The notes under the pieces were generated by a model. The model was not told where the DNA came from and did no database searches. It saw only the letters and a program-made list of their open reading frames with translations. 64,000 nt of DNA from NCBI RefSeq assembly GCF_002741075.1, contig NZ_CP016634.1:450501-514500 (forward strand), given 5' to 3'. The DNA comes from Pseudomonas putida (GTDB lineage: Bacteria > Pseudomonadota > Gammaproteobacteria > Pseudomonadales > Pseudomonadaceae). Of the stretch, positions 48,082-57,225 are shown in pieces (position 1 is the first letter of the stretch; each line of letters begins with the position of its first letter). The position numbers were made by a program, and so were the translations under genes.

Positions 48082-48603
48082 ATGTCCGACCAACAGCCCA
48101 CCGCCATGACCGATGAAGAGACCGCAGCGTTTGCCGAAGAAGTCTTCGAGCGTGCCCGGCGGGGGGATGCGCCCATGCTTGAGCGTCTGCTGCAGAGCGG
48201 CCTGCCGGCCAACCTGCGCAACCACAAGGGCGACACCTTGCTGATGTTGGCCAGCTACCATGGCCACCTTGAGGCGGTGCGGGTGCTGCTGGCTCAGGGT
48301 GCCGACCCGCTAATCGCCAACGACAACGGGCAACTGCCTATCGCAGGCGCGGCGTTCAAGGGAGACCTGGCGATGATCCGCCTGCTAATCGAACACGGCG
48401 TACCGGTGGATGCTGCCGCCGAGGACGGTCGTACCGCATTGATGCTGGCGGCGATGTTCAACCGTAGCGAGATCCTCGAATTCCTGCTGGCCCAAGGCGC
48501 CGACCCTGCGCGGAAGGATGCCCGGGGCGCCACCGCCTTGGCCGCCGCCCAGACCATGGGCGCGGCGGACACCGCTGCGCGTCTGCAGGCGCTGGCCGGC
48601 TAA
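48082..48603 (+). CDS. ankyrin repeat protein
   Basis: 173 residues with four ankyrin repeats from about residue 35 to 165 (for example KGDTLLMLASYHGHLEAVRVLL and DGRTALMLAAMFNRSEILEF in part), no signal peptide or membrane helix, so a cytoplasmic protein-binding module. ATG 48082 follows AGGAGG. In Pseudomonas similar small ankyrin proteins accompany catalase (AnkB-KatB), but no catalase is nearby. Confidence 0.9.
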   Translation: MSDQQPTAMTDEETAAFAEEVFERARRGDAPMLERLLQSGLPANLRNHKGDTLLMLASYHGHLEAVRVLLAQGADPLIANDNGQLPIAGAAFKGDLAMIRLLIEHGVPVDAAAEDGRTALMLAAMFNRSEILEFLLAQGADPARKDARGATALAAAQTMGAADTAARLQALAG

Positions 48604-48662
48604 CCCCTAGGGGGCATTTGCGGCTATCCTTGGCGACTTTTTCGCCAGCGCAGGGGCCCCCC

Positions 48663-49193
48663 ATGAAAAACCAGTTGTTCGAACTCATCAGCCTCATCGG
48701 CGCCGGCTGCATGCGTGAGCAAGACATCGAGCGCATCGCCGATGAGGCCGCCCAGGCCTACGCCGATCCCGCCGCGTTCCTGACCGCCAATCCTGACATC
48801 AACTACGACGACAGCTTCCCTATCCCGCTGGGTGAATGGGTAGTGGTCGGCAGCCTGCCGGACACCGTGCTGTTCCAGGCCGACAGCTATCAGGAGCTGT
48901 TCGAGCGCATCACCGAGTCGTTCGACAAGAGCGTGCCGTTCAACCTCAAACCTAAACAGCTGGCGCGCACCGAGCCGCTGACCGCGCTCAATCGTATCCA
49001 GGTCCAGATGGGCGCCCTGAACAAGGAGGCCGGCGGCTATGTGCTGGTCAACTTCAGCCAGTTGCTCGATGACGAGCTGCAAGTGGTGATGGTGGGGCAG
49101 AACGATCTGGCCCGGGTGCTGGAACTGGGGGCGGAGTTGGGGATCAAGGTCGAGCCGGCGCTGGAGGCTCTGAAGGTCGCGGTTCACGTCTGA
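48663..49193 (+). CDS. conserved hypothetical protein
   Basis: 176 residues, cytoplasmic by sequence: no signal peptide or membrane helix, acidic, with helical N-terminal part (GAGCMREQDIERIADEAAQAY) and a mixed C-terminal half. I do not recognise the family. The start was set at ATG 48663 before NQLFELISLIG. Nothing in the context suggests a role; a REP lies just downstream. Confidence 0.72.
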   Translation: MKNQLFELISLIGAGCMREQDIERIADEAAQAYADPAAFLTANPDINYDDSFPIPLGEWVVVGSLPDTVLFQADSYQELFERITESFDKSVPFNLKPKQLARTEPLTALNRIQVQMGALNKEAGGYVLVNFSQLLDDELQVVMVGQNDLARVLELGAELGIKVEPALEALKVAVHV

Positions 49194-49212
49194 CATCAGC
49201 TCAGCCGTTGCT

Positions 49213-49280
49213 GCTTCGCGGGTAAACCCGCTCCGACAGGTCCCAACGCTGACCTGATGGAAGCGGGTTTGCTTGGAGAG
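49213..49280. repeat. REPIN, right half degenerate
   Basis: Good REP at 49213-49240, poor inverted copy at 49252-49280, between convergent genes. Confidence 0.7.
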
Positions 49281-49291
49281 GTTGGTACAGG

Positions 49292-50233
49292 TCAGCCCAA
49301 CGCGGTATCGAGGAACATCATCACCGCGAACCCACCCATCAGGCCCAGGGTTGCCGAGGTCTGGTGCCCATTGCGGTGGGTTTCGGGAATCACTTCGTGG
49401 GACACCACGAAGATCATGGCACCTGCCGCCAACCCCATGCTCACCGGGTAGGCCAGGGCGAAGCCGGTGGAGATGCCCAGGCCGATCACCGCACCCAGCG
49501 GCTCCATCAGGCCGGAGCCGATCGCCACCAGCGCCGCCTTCAGGTTCGACAGCCCTGTCGCACGCAGGGCCAGTGCCACCGCCAGGCCTTCGGGGATGTC
49601 CTGGATGGCGATCGCGCTGGTCAGCGGCAGGCCGATGTTCATGTCGCCGTTGGCGAAGCTCACACCGATGGCCATGCCTTCGGGCAGGTTGTGCAGGGTG
49701 ATCGCCAGTACGAACAGCCACACCCGGTTGATGCGCTCTGCCTCTGGGCCACAAGGCCCGGTGCTTTCGTGCTCGTGCGGGGTGAAGCGATCGAGGCCGA
49801 GCATCAACAGCACACCCAATCCCATCCCTAATACCACGGTGAAGGCTGCAGCCGGGCCATTGCCGGTGATCTCCCGGGCAGCGTCCAGGCCTGGCAGAAT
49901 CAACGAGAAGGAGCTCGCTGCGAGCATCATGCCGGCGGCAAAGCCGAGCATCACGTCCTGACTGCGCGTGCTGACATCGCGCAGCACCACCGCCAGCACG
50001 GCGCCCAGAGCCGTGGTGCCGAACCCCGATAGACCACCGAGCAGTGCCAGGTGCAGGTTGTCGGCATGGTCGCCATTAATCGCGTTCCACAGGCTGGCCG
50101 CGAGCAGGCTGAGCACCACCAGTAGGCTGAGGGCCAGGCCGGCGCTGAGCCAGGGAGTGGTCGCGGCCTGTTGTCGCCAAGCGTTGAGCAGCGAGACGGG
50201 AGCAGGGCTTTCAGTGGCGTGGGCAGGGGGCAT
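49292..50233 (-). CDS. ZIP family metal transporter
   Basis: 313 residues, about eight membrane helices. The two metal-binding helix motifs are clear: HNLPEGMAIG and QDIPEGLAVA, as in the GufA/ZupT subgroup that moves Zn2+ and other divalent ions into the cytoplasm. A His-containing loop (FTPHEHES) between helices 3 and 4 is typical. No metal-responsive operator was recognised upstream. Confidence 0.92.
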   Translation of the reverse strand: MPPAHATESPAPVSLLNAWRQQAATTPWLSAGLALSLLVVLSLLAASLWNAINGDHADNLHLALLGGLSGFGTTALGAVLAVVLRDVSTRSQDVMLGFAAGMMLAASSFSLILPGLDAAREITGNGPAAAFTVVLGMGLGVLLMLGLDRFTPHEHESTGPCGPEAERINRVWLFVLAITLHNLPEGMAIGVSFANGDMNIGLPLTSAIAIQDIPEGLAVALALRATGLSNLKAALVAIGSGLMEPLGAVIGLGISTGFALAYPVSMGLAAGAMIFVVSHEVIPETHRNGHQTSATLGLMGGFAVMMFLDTALG

Positions 50234-50358
50234 GCGGACCTCGTGACAATGTATGAACGCAGTCTAGCCATTGACCTGCCGCTGCGGCCAAGCATTCCAT
50301 TCTATCGACGCAATAGCCGGCTATGCTTGGCGGCAAACCTTTTGGCAGGAGCGGTCGC

Positions 50359-50550
50359 ATGGGTTCCACCTTCAACAGCCTGGTTGGGCTGATCATCCTC
50401 GCCCTGGACATCTGGGCGATTCTTCATGTGCTCAAGAGCGGTGCCGAGGTGGGCATCAAGGTGCTCTGGATCTTGTTGATCGTCCTGTTGCCGGTGCTCG
50501 GGCTGATCATCTGGGCCATTGCCGGCCCCAGGGGTGACCTTAAGTTGTGA
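50359..50550 (+). CDS. PLDc_N-type small membrane protein
   Basis: 63 residues: two membrane helices (about 7-24 and 32-52) with the segment VLWILLIVLLPVLGLIIW and the end AIAGPRG, the pattern of the phospholipase D-nuclease N-terminal domain found here alone. Start ATG 50359 has AGGAG at 8 bases; an earlier in-frame ATG has none. Function unknown. Confidence 0.82.
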   Translation: MGSTFNSLVGLIILALDIWAILHVLKSGAEVGIKVLWILLIVLLPVLGLIIWAIAGPRGDLKL

Positions 50551-50869
50551 GCGAGGGTCCAGTGCAAAATACCCTCTTACAAATTGCCCGGTGATCCTCG
50601 CAGGCTTATTCGCGGGTGAACCCGTACCCGCAGGTACGGCGCCCACTCAAAACCTGCGCTGAACCTCTGGGGGGGGAGGTTAGCCGCGAATGGGGCCGCG
50701 TAGACCTCGCCAATGTCAGCCCGTGACGAAATTTTCACACTGGATTATCGAAAATCCGCGCCGCACAATGCTGCGTAGGCCCAATAGCCGTGCTTTGATG
50801 GCCGGGCCCTTCAGGTAGCAGGGCGATTTCGCCTTTCCGCAAACCCGCAATCCTAGGATCCCCCCATTC
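50551..50869. other. gap with degenerate REPIN
   Basis: 319 bases without a gene. A degenerate REPIN occupies 50606-50697 (with an eight-G run in its right half). No RNA gene or clear promoter was found for the sulfatase gene that follows. Confidence 0.55.
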
Positions 50870-52948
50870 ATGGCTAACACGGATGCCTTGAAGCAACGGG
50901 CCGTGCCGGCTTCGTTCGCGCCGACCCTCAAATCGCACCTGGCCTACACGCTGCTCAGCGGCCTGGTGATCATGCTGATGCTGAGCCTGGTTCGCCTGGC
51001 GTTGCTGATCTACAACAGCGACATGATCGGCGATACGCCGTCCTCCACTGTGGCCGAAGGTTTCCTCAACGGCCTGCGCTTCGACCTGCGGGTGGTGGTG
51101 TACCTGAGCATTCCGCTGCTGCTGGCGCTGCTCAGTCCCTGGGCGATGGCCCGTCGCGGGCTCTTCCGCCTGTGGCTGACCCTGGCTTCCAGCGTGGTGA
51201 TGTTCCTTGGCCTGATGGAAATGGACTTCTACCGCGAGTTCCACCAGCGTCTGAACGGCCTGGTGTTCCAGTACATCAAGGAAGACCCCAAGACCGTCCT
51301 GAGCATGCTGTGGTACGGCTTCCCGGTCGTGCGCTACCTGCTGGCCTGGCTGTTCGGCACCTGGCTGCTGAGCCTGCTGTTCAAGGGTATCGACCGCCTG
51401 ACCCGAGGTGACGGTGTCTCCCAAGGCTCGGCGCCACGTCGTGTCGCCCCTTGGTACCACCGCCTGGCGGTGTTCATGGTGGTCCTGCTGGTGGCGGTGG
51501 CCGCTGCCCGTGGCACCCTGCGCCAGGGCCCTCCGATGCGTTGGGGTGATGCCTTCACCACCGACTCGAACTTCGTCAACCAGCTTGGCCTGAACGGCAC
51601 CCTGACCCTGATCGACGCGGCCCATAGCCGCTTCGGCGAGGACCGTGCCAATATCTGGAAGCCCACCGTCGAGCAGGACGCGGCCACCCAGGCTGTGCGT
51701 GACCTGCTGCTGACCCCCAACGACACCTTGGTCGATGCCGATGAAGCTGCCGTGCGTCGCGACTTCGTGCCGCCAGCCGACCGCACCCTGGCCGTCAAGA
51801 ACGTCGTGGTGATCCTCATGGAGAGCTTCGCCGGTCACTCGGTGGGCGCTCTGGGCAGCCCTAACAACATCACGCCGTACTTCGACAAATTGGCCAAGGA
51901 GGGTCTGCTGTTCGACCGCTTCTTCTCCAATGGCACTCACACCCACCAGGGCATGTTCGCCACCATGGCCTGCTTCCCGAACCTGCCGGGCTTCGAGTAC
52001 CTGATGCAGACCCCGGAGGGTGGTCACAAACTGTCTGGCCTGCCGGCATTGCTCAGCGCGCGTAAATACGACGACGTCTACGTCTACAACGGTGACTTCG
52101 CCTGGGACAACCAGTCCGGTTTCTTCGGCAACCAGGGCATGACCACCTTCATCGGCCGTAACGACTTCGTCAATCCTGTGTTCTCCGACCCGACCTGGGG
52201 CGTGTCCGACCAGGATATGTTCGACCGTGGCAATGAAGAGCTGGCCAAGCACGACGGCAAGAAGCCGATCTACGCGCTGCTGCAGACGCTCTCCAACCAC
52301 ACGCCATATGCACTGCCCAAGGACCTGCCGGTCGAGAAGGTCACAGGCCTTGGCCGTCTGGATGAGCACCTCACGGCCATGCGCTACTCCGACTGGGCCC
52401 TGGGCCAGTTCTTCGAGAAGGCACGTAAGGAGCCTTACTTCAAGGACACCCTGTTCGTCATCGTCGGCGACCATGGCTTCGGCAACCAGCAGCAGGTCAC
52501 CGAGCTGGACCTGGGCCGTTTCAACGTGCCGCTGTTGCTGATCGCCCCGGGCATCCAGGAGAAGTTCGGCGCGGTCAACCACACTGTGGGTACCCAGGTC
52601 GACATCGTGCCGACCATCATGGGCCGCCTGGGTGGCCAGACCCGTCACCAGTGCTGGGGCCGCGACCTGCTCAACCTGCCTGAGGGCGACCCGGGCGTGG
52701 GCATCATCAAGCCGTCGGGCAGCGAGCAGATCGTCGGCCTGGTCAAGGGGGATCGCATTCTCATCGAGTCCAAGGACATGAGCCCGCGCCTGTACCGCTA
52801 CCAGCTGGGTCGCGAGTTCAAGGCCGAGCTGATCGAGAGCCCCGACCAGCCTGAGCTGTTGAAGAGCCTCGAGTCCTACATCCAGACGGCGACCAAGAGC
52901 CTGATGGACAACACCGCCGGTGTCGTCCACGGCACACCCAAGGACTGA
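50870..52948 (+). CDS. LTA synthase-type sulfatase, membrane protein
   Basis: 692 residues. About five N-terminal membrane helices (residues 25-200) and a periplasmic alkaline-phosphatase-fold sulfatase domain (about 280-640). VVVILMESFAGHS gives the metal Glu, THTHQGMFA the likely Thr nucleophile, and VGDHGFG the metal Asp-His. This layout is that of lipoteichoic acid synthase-like phosphoglycerol transferases; in Gram-negative bacteria such enzymes often modify osmoregulated glucans or lipids. Substrate not known. A hairpin follows the stop. Confidence 0.92.
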   Translation: MANTDALKQRAVPASFAPTLKSHLAYTLLSGLVIMLMLSLVRLALLIYNSDMIGDTPSSTVAEGFLNGLRFDLRVVVYLSIPLLLALLSPWAMARRGLFRLWLTLASSVVMFLGLMEMDFYREFHQRLNGLVFQYIKEDPKTVLSMLWYGFPVVRYLLAWLFGTWLLSLLFKGIDRLTRGDGVSQGSAPRRVAPWYHRLAVFMVVLLVAVAAARGTLRQGPPMRWGDAFTTDSNFVNQLGLNGTLTLIDAAHSRFGEDRANIWKPTVEQDAATQAVRDLLLTPNDTLVDADEAAVRRDFVPPADRTLAVKNVVVILMESFAGHSVGALGSPNNITPYFDKLAKEGLLFDRFFSNGTHTHQGMFATMACFPNLPGFEYLMQTPEGGHKLSGLPALLSARKYDDVYVYNGDFAWDNQSGFFGNQGMTTFIGRNDFVNPVFSDPTWGVSDQDMFDRGNEELAKHDGKKPIYALLQTLSNHTPYALPKDLPVEKVTGLGRLDEHLTAMRYSDWALGQFFEKARKEPYFKDTLFVIVGDHGFGNQQQVTELDLGRFNVPLLLIAPGIQEKFGAVNHTVGTQVDIVPTIMGRLGGQTRHQCWGRDLLNLPEGDPGVGIIKPSGSEQIVGLVKGDRILIESKDMSPRLYRYQLGREFKAELIESPDQPELLKSLESYIQTATKSLMDNTAGVVHGTPKD

Positions 52949-52961
52949 CGCCGCGCGCGTT

Positions 52962-53002
52962 CGCCCCCACAGATGATGCGCAAGCCTGCATCTGTGGGGG
53001 CG
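52962..53002 (+). terminator. hairpin after the sulfatase gene
   Basis: CGCCCCCACAGATG and its exact reverse complement with a 13-base loop, 13 bases after the stop. No T-run; its right end blends into a degenerate REP. Confidence 0.6.
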
Positions 53003-53104
53003 GGCTCGCCCCACCAAAGCGGCTTAACTGAACAAACGCCCTCGCCGACGGTCAAGGATACTGGCAGCACACACCCGGTATTCTTTGATTGAGAGGGCAA
53101 TTCA

Positions 53105-53341
53105 ATGAAAGAGTGGGAAGTCACCTTCGTCGACCAGAATGGCGTACAGAGTTCACTGCTGTACAACGGTGATCAACGCCCAAGCGATGAGCAAGCCGCC
53201 CGGCTGATCCGTTCGCATTTGTTCCCCGTCATCGATGAACTGGACCTCAATGACTTCCAGGACCGCAGTCCTTCCCCCACGGTGCGCTGGCTCAAGGAGC
53301 AGAACGGCGTTTCCATCACCGGCATCGATGAACGGCCCTGA
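53105..53341 (+). CDS. small hypothetical protein
   Basis: 78 residues, cytoplasmic, no recognised domain. Begins MKEWEVTFVDQNG and ends ITGIDERP; predicted mixed beta and alpha. A GAGAGGG ribosome site lies before the ATG. Codon usage is like that of neighbouring genes, which supports it. Function unknown. Confidence 0.72.
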   Translation: MKEWEVTFVDQNGVQSSLLYNGDQRPSDEQAARLIRSHLFPVIDELDLNDFQDRSPSPTVRWLKEQNGVSITGIDERP

Positions 53342-53524
53342 GCGCGCTGCGCTGGCGCTGTGAGCCGGCAGGCACTACGCTCAGACGAGGCCCGGATCTT
53401 TCTGCGGATCCGCGTCGGCTCTATTCGCGTCTCTCATTAGCTCGATCTGCAAGGCACTCGATGGTGCAAAGCAGGTGCGTTGTGCACGGAAAGTCTATCC
53501 ATTGCGTTTGTAGGAGGACGTTTC

Positions 53525-53857
53525 ATGAGCAGCCAGAACGACGATATCAGCAGCAATGTCCTTCGCCAGATGAAAGCTGGCGGTTTCGACTTCACCCGAA
53601 TCCATCCTATCGAGTTCTATGCGGTGTTCCCCGACGAGGCCGGTGCGCGACGTGCGGCCGGGCAGTTTCGCGGTGAATCCCTCAATGCCCAGGTACGCGA
53701 GCTGGACGATGGCGCGTGGCACCTGGAATTGAGCAAAATCATGTATGCCACCTACCGAGGGATCGGCGCCTTCGAGGAAGCCTTCGAGCAGGTCGTCTCG
53801 CCGTTTGGCGGCGAGGTCGAGGGCTGGGGCGTGAAGCAGGAGCGGCCAGTCGCCTGA
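53525..53857 (+). CDS. rraB: ribonuclease E inhibitor RraB family protein
   Basis: 110 residues, acidic, no signal. The order ISSNVLRQMKAGGFDF, HPIEFYAVFPDE, and YATYRGIGAFEEAF with GGEVEGWGVKQE matches the RraB fold, a regulator that binds RNase E and changes its activity. The start is ATG 53525 with TAGGAGGACG upstream. The family assignment is good; the inhibitory role in this organism is inferred. Confidence 0.85.
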   Translation: MSSQNDDISSNVLRQMKAGGFDFTRIHPIEFYAVFPDEAGARRAAGQFRGESLNAQVRELDDGAWHLELSKIMYATYRGIGAFEEAFEQVVSPFGGEVEGWGVKQERPVA

Positions 53858-53928
53858 GTACCCAGGGCCCGGGGCCGCTGCGCGGCCATCGCAGGCTGCG
53901 CCAGCTTCCACAGTGCTTTAGGTGCCCC

Positions 53929-54729
53929 TCAAGGCTTGCGCTTGGCCATGTGCGCCAGGTAGGCGATCAGTTCGTCGAGCTCCTGTTCGCTCAGCACGTT
54001 TTCGGCAAACCCTGGCATCTTTGCCTGAGGCCATTGCCGCAGGCTTTGCGGGTCGCGGATGTAGCGGCGCAAAAAGCCCGGCTGGAAGTACTCGGTGGGG
54101 TTGTGGGGTACGTTCAGGTCCGGGCCGAACTGAGCATCGCCTGCACCATTGAGGCGGTGGCACGCCAGGCAGTTCTGCTGGAACAGGGCAAAGCCTCGGC
54201 GCACCGGGTCATTCGCTGAGAGCTTGGGGTCAGGCAGCAGGGCAGGGAAGCGCGCTTGCACCGGCGGCAGGCGGCGAATCGTGGTGATCTGGAACGGCCA
54301 TTGCTCCGGGCGGATGCCACTGGCCTTAGGGTTGGTCCAAACCAGATAGAACGGCCCGGCGCTCGGCTTGCCATTGCCCAGGGTGGGCCACGGTTTGGCG
54401 GGGTCTTCCACCGCCAGCCATGCCCGCGCAGGGCCGGCTTGGAGCAAGGGCGCTGCAGGCATTTCGGCGGCGAAGCCATCCAGCGCGACGGCTTGCAGGT
54501 GATCGTCGGCCCCCACGCCTTCGAGCAGCGCGCTCAAGGGCACCGCGCGATAGTGCATGGGACGTTTGTAGGAGACATCCTGCTCGATGCTGATGTTCTG
54601 GGCCTGTGGATGAGCCAGCAAGGCCTCGCTTTGCCACTGGCGTGTGGTATTGCCCAGTTCCAGGTGCAATTGCGTCGCCGACAGCGGCAGGCAGAACAGC
54701 AGGGTCAGTAGGGCGAGGCAACGGCGCAT
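53929..54729 (-). CDS. periplasmic c-type cytochrome
   Basis: 266 residues with a signal peptide (about 1-18, ending LSA). The N-terminal 150 residues have no haem motif and may be a separate beta-rich domain. The C-terminal part is a class I cytochrome c with haem motif CLACH in FQQNCLACHRL and likely Met ligand in KMPGF. Electron partner unknown. No oxidase genes are adjacent. Confidence 0.88.
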   Translation of the reverse strand: MRRCLALLTLLFCLPLSATQLHLELGNTTRQWQSEALLAHPQAQNISIEQDVSYKRPMHYRAVPLSALLEGVGADDHLQAVALDGFAAEMPAAPLLQAGPARAWLAVEDPAKPWPTLGNGKPSAGPFYLVWTNPKASGIRPEQWPFQITTIRRLPPVQARFPALLPDPKLSANDPVRRGFALFQQNCLACHRLNGAGDAQFGPDLNVPHNPTEYFQPGFLRRYIRDPQSLRQWPQAKMPGFAENVLSEQELDELIAYLAHMAKRKP

Positions 54730-54796
54730 GGATAATCTCCAACCATTTTGGGTCGGAAGATTACCTGCGCGATGCCTGTAAAGGCCACGGCTGCGT

Positions 54797-54892
54797 TTAT
54801 CCGAACAAACGTGTCAGGTTCGGCAGAATGAGCAGCAAGGTCGTGGCGAAGAGAATGAGCCCGGCTTGGCGTACTTTCGATTGTCTGAACAT
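54797..54892 (-). CDS. small single-helix membrane protein
   Basis: 31 residues: a basic N-terminus (MFRQSKVRQ), one membrane helix (about 10-27, rich in Leu) and a short end. The frame is open further upstream, but the composition changes at this ATG. The ribosome site (AAGGCGG) is only fair. Included because the basic-then-hydrophobic pattern is not expected by chance. Confidence 0.45.
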   Translation of the reverse strand: MFRQSKVRQAGLILFATTLLLILPNLTRLFG

Positions 54893-55258
54893 GGCGGACC
54901 GCCTTCTTGTTGTTATTCCTGAATAGCCCTTGGCTTCCTTGTCTCGCTTCGGGTCGATCGCGACGGCGCTAGGTGACGCCGGTCCCGCATGCCTCTTGTG
55001 TCTGGATATACAACCAACAGTAGGGTGTGCGTTATCCATGTTTGAGAACCCTTTGTTCTATTGGTTGGTTCGTTGATTTCTTTCGCTTATGAGGCCAAGC
55101 GCTATCACGCTGGCATGCTCTGGCTAGACAGCTGCGCCCCCAATGCCCTACCCGCTGAAATAAGTGACCGTTCGTCAGCGCATCCTACTTGCTTGTATGT
55201 AGGTTTCGCGTCAGTCTCTACAGCAAAAATCCCACACACGTCGTTCAGGACTATCCCT
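54893..55258. other. gene-free stretch
   Basis: 366 bases between the divergent small membrane protein and the amidotransferase gene. No gene, RNA or REP was seen; composition is AT-richer than the surroundings, as expected for a double promoter region. Confidence 0.5.
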
Positions 55259-55993
55259 ATGTCGTTACGCATCTGCATCCTGGAAACCGATGTCCTGCGA
55301 CCGGAGTTGACCGCGCAGTATCAGGGCTACGGAAGGATGTTCGAGCAGCTGTTCTCGCGTCAGCCGATCGCAGCGCAGTTTCGCGTCTATAACGTGATGA
55401 ACGGCGAGTACCCTCCCGAAGGCGAAACCTTCGATGCGTACCTGGTGACCGGCAGCAAGGCGGATTCGTTCGGCACCGATCCCTGGATCACGACGCTGAA
55501 GGCCTACCTGCTCAAGCTCTACGAACGTGGCGAGAAGCTGCTGGGCGTGTGTTTCGGCCACCAGGTACTGGCGCTGGTGCTTGGCGGCAAGACCGCGCGG
55601 GCCGATCAGGGCTGGGGCCTGGGGATCCACCGTTATTCCTTGGCCGCCCACGCCCCGTGGATGGATCCCGAGGTGTCCGAGCTGACCCTGCTGATCAGCC
55701 ACCAGGACCAGGTGACCGAATTGCCTGAGGGTGCCACGGTCATCGCCTCCAGCGATTTCTGCCCCAACGCGGCCTACCATATCCGCGATCAGGTGCTGTG
55801 CTTCCAGGGGCATCCAGAGTTCGTCCATGATTACTCCCGCGCCTTGCTCGACGCGCGCCAGGAGGTGTTGGGCGAAGAAGTCTACCAGCGGGCGATCGCC
55901 AGCCTCGAGGAAGACCACCAGGGCGATCTGGTGGGCGAATGGATGCTGCGGTTCATCGGTCACTCGGACAAGGCCAAGGAAAACGCGGCCTAG
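55259..55993 (+). CDS. class I glutamine amidotransferase
   Basis: 244 residues, GATase1 fold as in GMP synthase. Nucleophile Cys in LLGVCFGHQVLA and His/Glu in CFQGHPEF complete the triad. Stand-alone proteins of this group act as GMP synthase-like or gamma-glutamyl hydrolases; no synthase partner lies next to it. ATG 55259 begins MSLRICILE; the frame is open upstream through a non-coding stretch. Confidence 0.9.
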   Translation: MSLRICILETDVLRPELTAQYQGYGRMFEQLFSRQPIAAQFRVYNVMNGEYPPEGETFDAYLVTGSKADSFGTDPWITTLKAYLLKLYERGEKLLGVCFGHQVLALVLGGKTARADQGWGLGIHRYSLAAHAPWMDPEVSELTLLISHQDQVTELPEGATVIASSDFCPNAAYHIRDQVLCFQGHPEFVHDYSRALLDARQEVLGEEVYQRAIASLEEDHQGDLVGEWMLRFIGHSDKAKENAA

Positions 55994-56066
55994 ACCCAGC
56001 CAAGGCCTCTCCTGCAGGGATTAGGCGGTGTTTTAGAGCTGCGTTGTACCGAAGAGTCTGTGGCGT

Positions 56067-56135
56067 CCTTTTCGCGGGTAAACCCGCTCCCACCTGGTTT
56101 ACGCAGGCCCTGTGGGAGCGGGTTCGCCCGCGAGG
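56067..56135. repeat. REPIN
   Basis: Inverted REPs at 56067-56093 and 56112-56135 between convergent genes, five bases from the corA stop. Confidence 0.87.
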
Positions 56136-56140
56136 CGCCG

Positions 56141-57112
56141 CTATAGCCAGCCGGAGCGCTTGAAGCTGGCGAACAATGCGCTACATCCCACGCCTATCAC
56201 GCCCAAGACCCCAAAGTAACCGTAATGCCAGCCCAGCTCCGGCATGTTCTGGAAGTTCATCCCATAGATACCGGCAATCGCCGTGGGAAACGCCAGGATC
56301 GCCGCCCAGGCTGCGAACTTGCGCTGCACGATGCTCTGGCGTGACGACTCCAGCAGCATGCCGATCTCGATGGTCTGGCTGGCGATGTCGCGGATACTGG
56401 CCAGGTCCTCCATCTGCCGAGTGACGTGGATCTGCACATCACGAAAGTACGGGCGCATGTTCTTGTCGATGAAGGGGAAGTTCAGGCGCTGCAATTCCTC
56501 GCTGACCTCGACCATCGGCGCCACGTAGCGACGCAGGCGCAGGATGTCCCGACGCAGGCTGTGCAGGCGCTGGATGTCTTCTTCCTGGAGCGAGTTGCTC
56601 AGCACGCTTCGCTCCAGCTCCTCGATCTCGCCGTGGATGGCCTCGCTGACCGGCTGGTAGTTCTCGGTGACGAAGTCGAGCAGGGCGTACAGCACGAAGT
56701 CTTCGCCATGCTCGAGCAGCAACGGGCGCGCCTCGCAGCGTTGGCGCACCAGGGCATAGGATTTGGAATGGCCGTTGCGGCAAGTGATGATGTAGCCGTT
56801 GCCGGCGAAGATGTGGGTCTCGATGAATTCCAGCTTGCCTTCATGGCGTACCGGTGAATAGGTGACGATGAACAGGGCGTCGCCAAAGGTCTCGAGCTTG
56901 GGGCGGCTGTGCTTTTCCAGCGCGTCTTCGATGGCCAGTTCATGCAGGCCGAACTGACGCTGCAGGTTGGCCAGCTCTTCGGCGTTGGGCTCCTCCAGGC
57001 CGATCCAGACGAAGTGCCCGGGCTTGCGTGCCCACTCGCTGCCTTCATCGATACTGATGTTGGTGACCTTTCTGCCGGCGCTGTACACCGCCGATGCCAC
57101 GACTCGCCCCAT
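56141..57112 (-). CDS. corA: magnesium/cobalt transporter CorA
   Basis: 323 residues. A large N-terminal cytoplasmic domain with long helices (about 1-255) and two C-terminal membrane helices. The signature YGMNFQNMPEL follows the first one and forms the channel mouth. It carries Mg2+ into the cell as a pentamer. Normal length for the family. Confidence 0.95.
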   Translation of the reverse strand: MGRVVASAVYSAGRKVTNISIDEGSEWARKPGHFVWIGLEEPNAEELANLQRQFGLHELAIEDALEKHSRPKLETFGDALFIVTYSPVRHEGKLEFIETHIFAGNGYIITCRNGHSKSYALVRQRCEARPLLLEHGEDFVLYALLDFVTENYQPVSEAIHGEIEELERSVLSNSLQEEDIQRLHSLRRDILRLRRYVAPMVEVSEELQRLNFPFIDKNMRPYFRDVQIHVTRQMEDLASIRDIASQTIEIGMLLESSRQSIVQRKFAAWAAILAFPTAIAGIYGMNFQNMPELGWHYGYFGVLGVIGVGCSALFASFKRSGWL

Positions 57113-57225
57113 GGTTGTCCGCTTCTTTGGTTGAACACCCGATACAGCTTGGGCTCTGTCACGTCATAGAGCAACCATCGTCTGCCCGCCAAAGCCGCTG
57201 GCGGGCGACACGCATACCGTGGGAA

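Noticed and set aside
50735..53017. 760-codon open frame antisense to the sulfatase gene
   Set aside because: No recognisable motif; long antisense frames are common opposite GC-rich genes. The plus-strand sulfatase has clear domains.
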